31,127 nucleotides of DNA from JBDSTZ01 sp039927975 (GTDB lineage: Bacteria; Pseudomonadota; Gammaproteobacteria; Burkholderiales; Burkholderiaceae_D). Positions 1 to 9,176 of the stretch are shown here, piece after piece. A model generated the notes under the pieces. That model did not search any database. It worked only from the letters and a program-made list of their open reading frames with translations, and was not told the DNA's origin. A program made the translations under genes and the position numbers. Location: contig JBDSTZ010000070.1 in assembly GCA_039927975.1 (NCBI GenBank), positions 1 to 31,127 of the forward strand. The letters run 5' to 3'. The first letter of the stretch is position 1. Every line of letters begins with the position of its first letter.

Positions 1-3000
1 GTGTGAGCGTACGTAACGGCATCGGCCCCGGCCTGGTGCGCTTTTCGGTGCTGGTGCTCGACGAAAAGGGCAAGCCCCTGCCCAACCAGGAGGTCAAGGT
101 CGACGGCGCCGAGGTGCGACGCGACGTGAAGTACCAACTGGTGCTGCCGATCGACGAGACGAAGCGCTTTTCGCTCTGCACCGTGAAGACCGGCGCCGAC
201 GGCAAGGGAGAGTGCACTGTCAAATGGAGCCGAACCGGTACCGAGCAGCAGGAGTGGCTGCTGCGCGCGACCGCGCCGGACGCATCCGCCGCCTCCGTGA
301 CCGAAGGACGCTATTTTTTCAGCGCAGGCACGGGCGGCTTGTCGGTGTCGGACGCCGACGCGGACAAGGTACTGGCGGGACAGCCGCTGACGCTGACCTT
401 GCGCTCGCCGCTGGTGCCGGCGACGGCCCTGTTCACCATCGAACGCGAGGGCGTGTTGGCAAGCCATGTTCGCACTGTCAGCAGTAGCGAACAGGCGATC
501 GTCCTGCCGACCGAGCCGCATTACGCTCCGGGTGTGCAGATCAATGTGCAGATCGTGGCCGGCGCCGCGCAAGCGTCGGTCTCGCCGGAGGAGAGCCCAA
601 GCCATTCCGCCGCCTACCATACCAGCGCGCTGTTCGACTCGGCCTCGCACCGTCTGAAGGTCGATCTGGCCACCCCGCATGGGCAGGTGCGACCGGGGCA
701 GACGGTACCGGTCAGCATCAAGGTAAGCCACGGTGCGCGGCCCGCAGTCGGCGCGCGCGTCACGCTGCTGGCCTTCGACGACGCCCTGACCGCCCTGCAA
801 ATGAACCTGACGAACCTGGTGCTGGAAAAATTCTGGAAGAACCGCTACCCGACGATGTATTCACGCGAGCTGCTGTTGACCTGGCCGAACACCCTGGCGC
901 TGGGGAAAATGCCGGCCGGCTGGCCGTCCAGCGAATTGCGCGTGCGGCGAATCGGCCTGTACGTGGCGCCGCCGGCGCCCCTGCCGGCCGAGCCGGAGAC
1001 CGATACGATCCTGGTGACCGGCACGCGCCGCTCTGTGGGGGCGCCGATGAGCCGTGTGCAAAATGCGGAAGTGCGGCAAGAAGTGGACGGCATGATCGCC
1101 GGCGACGTCGGCGCCTTCCCCGACAGGAATCTAGGCGAGGCAATCAGGCGGTCAATCGGGTTCGCGGGAGGGCCACGCCAGGCCGACAGCGCGCGCACCG
1201 ACTTTTCCAGCCTGGCGCTGTGGAAGACCGATATCGTCCTGGACCGCAATGGCGAGGCGGTGGTCGCGGTGCCGCTGCGCGATTCGCTGACCCGCTGGCG
1301 CATCGTCGCGGTGGCGATGGATGGCACGGATCGCTATGGCACCGGCAAAACCTTCCTGCAGACCCGCAAGAATATCCAGATCCTGTCCGGCCTGCCGCCG
1401 AGCGTACGCAGCGACGACACGCTGCGCCAGAAGCTCACGGTGCGCAACGATGGCGAACGCGCGGTGACGCTGCAATTGCAGGCTGATGCCCGGCTGGTGG
1501 CCGATCCGTCGCTGCCGCAGGGCGCGGCGCTGAGCGCGCAGGCGCGTGCGGTTCGCGGCCTGGCGCTGCGGCGTTCCGTGACGCTGGCGCCGCACCAGGA
1601 CAAGGTCATCGACTGGAAGCTGACGGTGCCCGGCGGCCTGAATGCGCTCGACTGGAGCATCGGCGCCGTCAATCCGAAGGTGGCCAACGGCGACGACAAC
1701 GACAGCTTGAAAGTCATGCAGAAAGTGGTGCCTGCCGCGCCGGTGACCGTACGGGAGAGCACCGTCGTGCAGCTCGACGCGCCGCGCAGCATTGGCGTCG
1801 CGCAGCCTCCTGGTGCACGTCCGCTTGGTGGCGGCGTTGCGGTGAGCTGGCGCGCCAGCCTGGCCGAATCGGCGATCGGCTCGGCGCAGGCATGGATGGC
1901 GGCCTATCCCTTCCGCTGCATGGAACAGGTGTCGTCGATGGCGGTGGTCGGCGCCGGCCCCGCGCAATGGCAGCAGGCCATGGCGCAACTGCCCAAGTTC
2001 ATGGATGCCAACGGCCTGGTGAGCTACTTCCCCGGCACCCGCGGCAGCGAAGTGCTGACGGCCTACCTGCTCGATATCTCGGCGGCGGCGCAACTGCCTT
2101 TGCCGGCGCCCGAGAAAGTCAAGATGCGGGCCGCGCTGCGCAAGGCGCTGGTCGGCAAGGAGACCGTCGACTGGCTGCCGGCCAACGGCGCGCTGGCGCA
2201 CCGTTTGGCCTTGCAAGCCGCGCTGGAAGGCGATCTGGGGGATGCGGCGCAAGTGGTGCCGCCCGACCTGAACGCGCTGCCGACCATCGCACTGCTCGAC
2301 TGGGTGCGCCACCTGATGACGGGCGCCGACACGCCGGCGCGCCGCGCGCGGCTCGACGCCGCTGCCGGCATGCTGCGCAATCGCTTCGACCTGCAGGGCA
2401 CGCGCCTGACCTGGCGCGGCGACAGCGGCAACACCGCTTGGTGGATGATGTGGACCGATAACGTGGCCACCGCGCGCACCGCTTTTCTGCTGCAGCAGTG
2501 GGCCGCGCTCGACCCGCGCTGGAAGGACGACTTGCCGCGCCTGATGCTGGCGCTGGTCGACCAGCAGCGCCTGGGACACTGGGACACCACGGTGGCCAAT
2601 GCCTGGGCGGTCGCATCGCTGCGGCGCTTTGCCCGCGATGGCGAACGCGGCCCGGTCGGCGGCGTATCGACTGCGACTTACGGCGGCGCGACGTCGGCCC
2701 AGCACTGGCCGAAGGACGAGCCGGCAATCCTGCCTTGGCCGCAGCAGGGCGCGCGCGGCACGCTCGAACTGCGTCACGAGGGCGCCGGCGCGCCGTGGGC
2801 CACGGTGCGCGTCATGGCCACCATGCAGGGAGACAAGGCAGTCTCGCACGGCATCTCGGTCAAGCGCAGCGTCAGCGCGGTGCAGCGCAAGGTGGCCGGC
2901 CAGTGGTCCGAAGGCGACGTCATGAAGGTGACGCTGGAGTTCACCAGCGGCGCCGAAGCCAGCTGGCTGGCGGTGACCGATCCGATCCCGTCCGGCGCCA

Positions 3001-3284
3001 CGATCCTCGGCAAGGGATTGGGCGGCGAGAGCATGCTGGCGCAGCGTTCGGCCGCCGAGACGGGAAGCACAAACTGGTGGAATCGTCCGAGCTACGAGGA
3101 ACGCGGCAACGACAGCTACCGTGCTTTCTACCAGCGCGTGACGGCCCAGACCTGGACCACCTCGTACACGCTGCGCTTGAATAACGCCGGCAGCTTCGTG
3201 TTTCCGCCGACCCGCGTCGAAGCGATGTACGCGCCGGAGATCTTCGCCGAAACGCCCATCGCGCCGCTGCAGGTAAAACCATGA
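1..3284 (+). CDS. alpha-2-macroglobulin family protein, C-terminal part (5' end outside window)
   Basis: Reading frame open from the window edge (first full codon at base 3) for 1093 residues, so it is the C-terminal part of a larger protein; its downstream paralogue has about 750 further residues before the matching point. Bacterial alpha-2-macroglobulins sit in the periplasm and are thought to trap invading proteases: cleavage of a bait segment exposes a thioester that bonds the protease. Seen here: macroglobulin-type beta domains first; an AFDDALTAL strand near residue 260; a variable bait-position stretch up to about 400; the ALWKTD...DSLTRWR core domain (about 407-435); the thioester motif CMEQ at residues 639-642 in a helical thioester domain; and a C-terminal domain with DPIPSGATILGK and PPTRVEAMYAPE. 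Odd: residues 334-386 resemble a TonB-dependent receptor plug signature. The stop overlaps the next start (ATGA), so the two are probably one operon. Family call is firm; role is inferred. Confidence 0.93.
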   Translation, partial: VSVRNGIGPGLVRFSVLVLDEKGKPLPNQEVKVDGAEVRRDVKYQLVLPIDETKRFSLCTVKTGADGKGECTVKWSRTGTEQQEWLLRATAPDASAASVTEGRYFFSAGTGGLSVSDADADKVLAGQPLTLTLRSPLVPATALFTIEREGVLASHVRTVSSSEQAIVLPTEPHYAPGVQINVQIVAGAAQASVSPEESPSHSAAYHTSALFDSASHRLKVDLATPHGQVRPGQTVPVSIKVSHGARPAVGARVTLLAFDDALTALQMNLTNLVLEKFWKNRYPTMYSRELLLTWPNTLALGKMPAGWPSSELRVRRIGLYVAPPAPLPAEPETDTILVTGTRRSVGAPMSRVQNAEVRQEVDGMIAGDVGAFPDRNLGEAIRRSIGFAGGPRQADSARTDFSSLALWKTDIVLDRNGEAVVAVPLRDSLTRWRIVAVAMDGTDRYGTGKTFLQTRKNIQILSGLPPSVRSDDTLRQKLTVRNDGERAVTLQLQADARLVADPSLPQGAALSAQARAVRGLALRRSVTLAPHQDKVIDWKLTVPGGLNALDWSIGAVNPKVANGDDNDSLKVMQKVVPAAPVTVRESTVVQLDAPRSIGVAQPPGARPLGGGVAVSWRASLAESAIGSAQAWMAAYPFRCMEQVSSMAVVGAGPAQWQQAMAQLPKFMDANGLVSYFPGTRGSEVLTAYLLDISAAAQLPLPAPEKVKMRAALRKALVGKETVDWLPANGALAHRLALQAALEGDLGDAAQVVPPDLNALPTIALLDWVRHLMTGADTPARRARLDAAAGMLRNRFDLQGTRLTWRGDSGNTAWWMMWTDNVATARTAFLLQQWAALDPRWKDDLPRLMLALVDQQRLGHWDTTVANAWAVASLRRFARDGERGPVGGVSTATYGGATSAQHWPKDEPAILPWPQQGARGTLELRHEGAGAPWATVRVMATMQGDKAVSHGISVKRSVSAVQRKVAGQWSEGDVMKVTLEFTSGAEASWLAVTDPIPSGATILGKGLGGESMLAQRSAAETGSTNWWNRPSYEERGNDSYRAFYQRVTAQTWTTSYTLRLNNAGSFVFPPTRVEAMYAPEIFAETPIAPLQVKP

Positions 3285-6200
3285 TGCGCGCGACCTTGCT
3301 GGCCGCGCTGCTGGGCGCCTGCCAGATCGCGCCTGCGGCGCCGGCGCAATTTGGGCAGCAGGGCACGGTTCACGGCGCGGACACCGGCGGCCCGAGCGCC
3401 GAGCTGCTGGCCTTGCACGACCCGGATAACTGGCGCGCCGTGCTCGAACACCCGGTCGTCGTTTTCAAGCCCTCGACGCCGCTCGATCCGGCCACGCTGC
3501 GTTACCTGGGCTGCAGCGTCAACCGGAAAATGCTGCCGGTGCGGATATTGTCCGGCGCCGCGCGCAAGGCTGCCATCACACGGGTGATGGACGGGACGGA
3601 GCCAGGCGAGCAGGCGCGCGACTGGATCGCCGCCCGCTGCGGCGCGGCGCGCTGGCCGCAGCAGGCCGAGGTGGGCTGGGTGTGGGACAAGCGGATTGCC
3701 AATCTGTCCGGCCTGCGCGGCGAGGCCACCGTATCCTACTGGCTGACGGTGCGCGGCGCGCTCGAACTGTCGATCAGCTGCGCCGAACTATCGTCGCGCG
3801 CCGGCTGCGACCCGCGCGGCCCGATCGACGTCACATTCCCCACCGCGCTGGAACGCCAGGCCGGTGAAGACCTCGTGCTGCAAGGCAGCTCCGGCAAACG
3901 CTACCCGTTGAAGGCGCAGGGCTGCGACGGCAAGGCGGTCTGCGCCGCCTTCCAGGCCGCCGGCGTGTTCGACGAGGGCGACAGCCTGACCCTGACGCTG
4001 CCGCCCGGCCTGCGTGATGCCGATGGCAATGTGCTGCCGAGGCCGAAACAGCCGCTGCAGCCGATCGACATCCTGCGCTTGCCGGCTTACGTTGGCATGC
4101 TCGCGTCGAACGTGGTCGTGCCCTGGCAGCCCGGGCGCGTCCTGTCGATGCCGCTGGCGCTGCGCAATACCGAACCGGAAGTGCCGGTGCGCAGCTGGCG
4201 CCTGGCCGGCGGCGCGGCAGCCGTACCCTCCCTGATCGCGCTGCACCGCCTGGTTGAGTCCGGACGTGCGATGCCACCGATGTACGAGCCCACCCCGTAT
4301 GCGCCGTTCGCGGTGGGCGAGCACCTGCTCGCGTTGATGGGCCAAAAGAGCGCCGCCGCGCACGACCTTGTCGTCCGGCCAGCCGGCAAGGCGATGGACG
4401 TCGTCGGCGTGCCGCTGTCCGGTTATGGCAGCTGGCTGCTGCAGGCCGACAGCGGTCAATACGAGGCGGCCATCCCACCCGATCGGCGTGACCGGCACGA
4501 CTTGCGCTGGGGCGAAGGAGCGATGGCGTCGCTGTCGCTGGTGCAGCTGACCAATCTCGATCTGCACGTCCGCCTGTCGCCAGGCGCGCGTTCGCTGGTC
4601 TGGGTCACCGCGCTCGACTCGGCCAGGCCGGTCGCCGGCGCCGAGGTGGAACTGTGGTCCTGCGACGGCAAGCGTATTCTCGCCGGCCGTGCCGACGCCG
4701 CCGGCGCCTTCCTCTTCGACCGGCTGCCCGCCGACCTCGAATGCACGGCCGGCGGCCGCGATCTCTGGATCGTCGCGCGCATGGGGGACGACATGGTGCT
4801 GCTGCACCTGCGCGATGTCGACACCGCACTGGCGCCGTCCGGCCTGCTCAGCCATACCATCCTGGACCGGGTCCTGCTGCGCGCCGGCGACACGCTGTCG
4901 ATGCAGACCGTGCTGCGCGCGCAGGCGCCGGCCGGCTGGTCGATTCCCGCTGGCCTCAAGGGCAATCTCACGATTGTCGACCCGATGGGAAAACAGGTGC
5001 ACATCCAGCCGTTCGAGGCCGACAAGGCCGGCAGTGCGCTCGCCAGCTGGACCATTCCGGCCTCGGCGGCGCTGGGCCGTTACCAGGGCACGGTGAGCAC
5101 CGAGGATGGCGTGGTCCTCGGTGTCAGCCACTTTCAGGTCGAAGAGTTCCGGGTGCCCGCGTTCGACGCCGGACTCGACGCCGCCACCACGCGGCACGGT
5201 GATGGCCAGACCCTGACGCTGTCGGCGCGCCTGCGCTTTCTCGCCGGTGGCGCGGCGGCCGGACGGGAAGTGAGTGTGAAGGGGCACTTCGAACCGCTGG
5301 CGCCGGACCGGGTGGGGCGTTTCTGGTTCGCCGATGACCCGGCAACGACGGCGCAAACGCTCGCTTTTCCCGAAGTGCCGCTGCTGGTGCTCGATCGGAA
5401 CGGCGAGCGGCGCGTGAGCGTCCAGGTGCCGCGCATCGAGCGGCCCGTGTCGCTGTATGCGGAGATGAGTTTCGCCGACCCGAATGGCGAAATCCAGGCC
5501 CGCGCCACGCTGCTCGACCTGTGGCCGCAGCGTTACCGCGTCGGCCTGGTTGACGATAGCGGCAGCGTCACCGGACGCGTGAACGCCACGGCCCTGGTGC
5601 TCGACCAAAGCGGCAATCCGGTCGCCGGACATCAGGTGAGTTTCGAGGCCGAGCCGATGCCGGCCGCCGGCGCTACACGGATTTTGCTGTGCACTGCCGT
5701 CACCGGCGCCGACGGCAAGGCGGCTTGCCGCGCCGGCTACGAGCCCGCCGGTGCTCGGCCACGCTGGCGCCTGCATGCCAGTGCGGCCGAGGCCTCATCG
5801 ACCGTGCTGGACATGGGGGGCAGACGGTATGGCCCGCTCGCGCCCGGCAATGACATCGGACTGCCGGCTTCCCCCTTGGCCGGACAGCCGCTGGCGCTGG
5901 TCTTGCGCCCGCCGTTCGTGCCGGCCACCGCGCTGCTGTCGGTCGAGCGCGACGGCGTGATCGGCCGCCAGGTCTTCGCTCTCGATAAGAGCGAGCAGAC
6001 CGTGACGCTGCCCACTGACAGGCAGTTTGCCCCGAAGGTCAATCTGGCGGTGGCGTTTGTGCGCGCGGAAGCCCCCGAATCCGACCGCCAGCCCGGCGCC
6101 AGGCTACAGCCGCGCAGCGCCACCGCCGTGGCCGAACTCGCGTTTGAACCTCGCACCCATCGCCTGCTGGTCGAGGTCAGCCCCGCCGAAGCGAGCGCGC

Positions 6201-8668
6201 GTCCGGGCCAGAGCGTCAAAGCGCGCATCAAGGTGGCGCCAGCTGCGGGAGAACCGCCTCTGGCCGGCGCCCGCGTGACCGTGATCGCCTTCGATGACGC
6301 GCTGACCGCGCTCAAGCCGAACAACAGCTTCGACCTGCTGCCGGCGTTCTGGCGCGCGCAGCTCTCTGGAATGCGCGGCATGAATCTGTCGCCCACCTCG
6401 CTCGACGCCCTGTGGCCCCGCGCGCAAACCTCCTACTGGCCGCCGAACGAAACGCTCAAGCCGCACACGCGCCCGGTGCGCCGGGACGGCGCGCCATCGG
6501 TACAGGTGTGGGGCGCCACCCCGTCGACGCAATCGGCGATCGTGCGCAAGAAGGACAGCACCCCGGGCGAGCAGGGCGAAGCGAACGATGGCGCGTATCG
6601 TCCCGACCCGATGGCCAGCCGCGCCAATTTCTCGACGCTGGCCTTGTGGAAGACCGATCTCGCACTCGACGCCGCCGGCGAAGCCGTCGCGCAGATCCCC
6701 TTGCCGGACGCGCTGACACGCTGGCGCATCGTCGCCGTCGCCCAGGAGGGCGCCGACCGATATGGCGAAGGCAGCGCTTTCGTACAGACACGCAGGAACG
6801 TTCAAGTGATCGCCGGCCTGCCGCCGTCGGTGCGCGTGGGCGACCGTCTCGAGCAGCAGCTCACGCTGCGCAATGACGGCGCCAGCGGGGTCACGCTGCA
6901 GCTCAAGGCCCGCGCCACCGCGCTGGCCGACCCGATGCGGCCCGATCAGGCCTTGCCCGACACCGGCGCGCTCACGCTCGCACGCAGCGTCAGCCTGGCG
7001 CCGCACGAGGACAAGGTCGTCGCGTGGACGGTCGCCATTCCCGACGGGCTGGCCGCGCTGGACTGGCGTATCGAGGCGCGTGACCGCCATGGCGAGGGCG
7101 ATGCGCTCGATGTGCGCCAGCAGGTCTTGCCGGTGGTCCCGTTCAGGGTGATCGAAAGCCGCACCGTGCTGCTCGACCATCCCGTCACGCTGGCGCTGTC
7201 GCTGCCGCCGGGAGCGCTCGCCAACAACGCCGGCGTCAAGGTGAGCTGGCAGTCCGGCCGTGTCGGCGGCGCTCTCAAAGGCGCGCGCGAATGGATGCTG
7301 GCGTATCCGTACCGCTGCATGGAGCAGATGAGCTCACGCGCGGTGGTCGCTGGTGACGCCGCCGCCTGGAGCCGCGCCATGGCGCTGCTGCCGGGCTACC
7401 TCGACCAGGACGGGCTGGCCGAGTACTTCCCGCACAGCGGCGGCAACGAGGTGCTCACCACCTACCTGCTCGATATCGCCGCCGCGTATGGCCTGGCGCT
7501 GCCGGCGCCGGAAAAGTCGCGCATGCAGGCGGCGCTGCGGCGCGCGCTGACCAGTGGATCGAACACCGTCCGGCTGAACGACAATCTGCTGCTGGCACAC
7601 CGGCTGGCGATGCAGGCGGCGATTGCTCCTTTGCCTGCCGCGCTGGCGCCGGTGGTTCCCGCCGCGCTCGACAAACTGCCCGCCATCGCCTTGCTCGACT
7701 GGGTGCGCTACCTGCTCACCACGCCCGACGACGACGAGCGGCGCACGCGCCTGGCCGCCGCCAGCGTTGAACTGCGCAGCCGTTACCGGATCGAGAACGG
7801 GCGCCTGGTGTCGCGCACGCGGGTCGACGAGGAAAGCTGGGCGATGATGTGGACCGCCGACGTACTCAATGCCCGTCTGGTCCACTTGGCCGAGCAGTGG
7901 CGAAGCGTGGACCCTAGCTGGAACGACGAACTGCCGGCGCTGCGCCAGGGCCTGATCAACAGCCAGAGCGGCGGCCACTGGAACACCACCATCGCCAACG
8001 CCTGGGGTGTGGTCGCGCTGGACAGCTTCGCCAGGGCGGCCGAAGCGGCCCTCGGCGGCGTCTCGCGCGCGGTCCTCGGCGGCACAAGCGCCGAAGGCCG
8101 CTGGCCAGCGCCGCAGCCGGTCCGGATGGCCTGGCCGAAGGGCGGCGACAGCGTCGTGCTGGCGCTGTCGCACGAGGGCGGCGGCGCGCCGTGGGCCACA
8201 GTGCAGAGCGGTGCGGCGATCAAATTGCAGGCGCCGGCCGCACACGGCCTGACGGTCCTCAAATCCTTGAGCGCGGTGGAGCAGAAGGTGCCGGGCCAAT
8301 GGTCGCCAGGCGATATCGTGCGCGTCACGCTCATGCTCAGCGGCGCCCCGAACCTCGGCTGGCTCGCGCTGAACGATCCGATTCCGTCCGGTGCGACCAT
8401 TCTCGGCAAGGACCTCGGCGGCCAAAGCGCGGTCACGGTGGCAAATCCGGACGCCTACCGCACGACCTGGCCGGTTCATCGGGAGCTCGGCGCCGACAGC
8501 TACCGGGCCTTCTTCGACCGCGCGCCGGACGGACCGTGGCGGACTTCCTATCTGCTGCGCTTTAATAACGCCGGCCTGTTCCAGCTGCCGCCGACCCGCA
8601 TTGAAGCGATGTACGTACCGGATGCGTATGGCGAAACGCCGAATCCGGCGCTGGAGGTCAAGCCCTGA
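3281..8668 (+). CDS. alpha-2-macroglobulin family lipoprotein (second tandem copy)
   Basis: Full-length paralogue of the preceding gene, 1795 residues, within the range of large bacterial alpha-2-macroglobulins. The start overlaps the upstream stop (ATGA); a second ATG follows directly. The N-terminus MMRATLLAALLGAC has a lipobox-like LGAC, with Cys14 as the predicted lipid-anchored residue, so the protein is probably tethered to a membrane facing the periplasm. Rough order: N-terminal Cys-containing domain (about 40-260), several macroglobulin beta domains (about 270-1000), AFDDALTAL (about 1003), variable bait stretch (about 1010-1115), ALWKTD...DALTRWR core (about 1121-1150), thioester motif CMEQ (1346-1349), helical thioester domain to about 1590, and C-terminal domain with PPTRIEAMYVPD. 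The intact thioester suggests a working protease trap, like E. coli YfhM and unlike YfaS. No pbpC neighbour is visible. Family is certain; lipidation and function are inferred. Confidence 0.94.
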   Translation: MMRATLLAALLGACQIAPAAPAQFGQQGTVHGADTGGPSAELLALHDPDNWRAVLEHPVVVFKPSTPLDPATLRYLGCSVNRKMLPVRILSGAARKAAITRVMDGTEPGEQARDWIAARCGAARWPQQAEVGWVWDKRIANLSGLRGEATVSYWLTVRGALELSISCAELSSRAGCDPRGPIDVTFPTALERQAGEDLVLQGSSGKRYPLKAQGCDGKAVCAAFQAAGVFDEGDSLTLTLPPGLRDADGNVLPRPKQPLQPIDILRLPAYVGMLASNVVVPWQPGRVLSMPLALRNTEPEVPVRSWRLAGGAAAVPSLIALHRLVESGRAMPPMYEPTPYAPFAVGEHLLALMGQKSAAAHDLVVRPAGKAMDVVGVPLSGYGSWLLQADSGQYEAAIPPDRRDRHDLRWGEGAMASLSLVQLTNLDLHVRLSPGARSLVWVTALDSARPVAGAEVELWSCDGKRILAGRADAAGAFLFDRLPADLECTAGGRDLWIVARMGDDMVLLHLRDVDTALAPSGLLSHTILDRVLLRAGDTLSMQTVLRAQAPAGWSIPAGLKGNLTIVDPMGKQVHIQPFEADKAGSALASWTIPASAALGRYQGTVSTEDGVVLGVSHFQVEEFRVPAFDAGLDAATTRHGDGQTLTLSARLRFLAGGAAAGREVSVKGHFEPLAPDRVGRFWFADDPATTAQTLAFPEVPLLVLDRNGERRVSVQVPRIERPVSLYAEMSFADPNGEIQARATLLDLWPQRYRVGLVDDSGSVTGRVNATALVLDQSGNPVAGHQVSFEAEPMPAAGATRILLCTAVTGADGKAACRAGYEPAGARPRWRLHASAAEASSTVLDMGGRRYGPLAPGNDIGLPASPLAGQPLALVLRPPFVPATALLSVERDGVIGRQVFALDKSEQTVTLPTDRQFAPKVNLAVAFVRAEAPESDRQPGARLQPRSATAVAELAFEPRTHRLLVEVSPAEASARPGQSVKARIKVAPAAGEPPLAGARVTVIAFDDALTALKPNNSFDLLPAFWRAQLSGMRGMNLSPTSLDALWPRAQTSYWPPNETLKPHTRPVRRDGAPSVQVWGATPSTQSAIVRKKDSTPGEQGEANDGAYRPDPMASRANFSTLALWKTDLALDAAGEAVAQIPLPDALTRWRIVAVAQEGADRYGEGSAFVQTRRNVQVIAGLPPSVRVGDRLEQQLTLRNDGASGVTLQLKARATALADPMRPDQALPDTGALTLARSVSLAPHEDKVVAWTVAIPDGLAALDWRIEARDRHGEGDALDVRQQVLPVVPFRVIESRTVLLDHPVTLALSLPPGALANNAGVKVSWQSGRVGGALKGAREWMLAYPYRCMEQMSSRAVVAGDAAAWSRAMALLPGYLDQDGLAEYFPHSGGNEVLTTYLLDIAAAYGLALPAPEKSRMQAALRRALTSGSNTVRLNDNLLLAHRLAMQAAIAPLPAALAPVVPAALDKLPAIALLDWVRYLLTTPDDDERRTRLAAASVELRSRYRIENGRLVSRTRVDEESWAMMWTADVLNARLVHLAEQWRSVDPSWNDELPALRQGLINSQSGGHWNTTIANAWGVVALDSFARAAEAALGGVSRAVLGGTSAEGRWPAPQPVRMAWPKGGDSVVLALSHEGGGAPWATVQSGAAIKLQAPAAHGLTVLKSLSAVEQKVPGQWSPGDIVRVTLMLSGAPNLGWLALNDPIPSGATILGKDLGGQSAVTVANPDAYRTTWPVHRELGADSYRAFFDRAPDGPWRTSYLLRFNNAGLFQLPPTRIEAMYVPDAYGETPNPALEVKP

Positions 8669-8709
8669 GGCGGGGCGGCGGGAGGGTTTTCCGCAGACCG
8701 CCGCGAAAG

Positions 8710-8738
8710 TAGACTGGCTGGCGGTCTTGGGTTAAAAT
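8710..8738 (+). promoter_or_regulatory. sigma70-like promoter for the cytochrome pair
   Basis: A -35 TAGACT (8710-8715, 4/6) and a -10 TAAAAT (8733-8738, 5/6) are separated by exactly 17 bp. They lie about 70 bp upstream of the first cytochrome ATG, in the only gap that could hold its promoter. Found by eye, not by scoring. Confidence 0.45.
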
Positions 8739-8809
8739 CGCAGGTTGATAGCGCGAGAAGTACAATTTTTGCAAGCGCCAGACTTGATTACAACCTTACC
8801 ATCGCCACC

Positions 8810-9166
8810 ATGAAAAAACTCATCGCACTCACCGTGCTCGCCGGCCTGGCCCAGGTCGCCGGCGCGGCGGATATTGTCGGAAATCCCAAGGCGGCCGCCG
8901 CCAAGGTGGAAATGTGCATCGGCTGCCACGGCATCCCGGGCTACAAGGCGAGCTTCCCTGAAGTGTTTCCGGTGCCGATGATTGGTGGCCAGTCGGCCAA
9001 GTACATCGAGAACGCCCTGAACGGCTACAAGAAGGGCGACCGCAAGCATCTGTCGATGCACGGCAACGCTGTCAGCCTGTCGGACCAGGACATCGCCGAC
9101 ATCGCCGCCTACTATTCGCAGCAGGGTTCGGCCCAGCCGGCCGCCCAACAACCAGCCCAGAAATAA
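8810..9166 (+). CDS. secreted monohaem cytochrome c (c553/c4-like)
   Basis: 118 residues. A typical signal peptide (MKKLIALTVLAGLAQVAGA, cleavage near residue 19) exports it to the periplasm, where haem is attached at the CIGCH motif (Cys36, Cys39, His40). A downstream Met (in SMHG) before the LSDQDIADIAAYYS helix is the likely sixth iron ligand, the usual arrangement in small class I cytochromes of the c553/c4 group that shuttle electrons between periplasmic or membrane complexes. The tail is Ala/Gln/Pro rich. The start is the first ATG after the promoter; no strong ribosome binding site is visible. The next cytochrome follows after 10 bp, so the two are co-transcribed. The redox partner cannot be told from sequence. 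Confidence 0.93.
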   Translation: MKKLIALTVLAGLAQVAGAADIVGNPKAAAAKVEMCIGCHGIPGYKASFPEVFPVPMIGGQSAKYIENALNGYKKGDRKHLSMHGNAVSLSDQDIADIAAYYSQQGSAQPAAQQPAQK

Positions 9167-9176
9167 GGACGGCGCC

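Noticed and set aside
1152..2849. Long minus-strand frame opposite the first macroglobulin (565 codons)
   Set aside because: Same reason: complement of a well-supported gene with low-complexity product.
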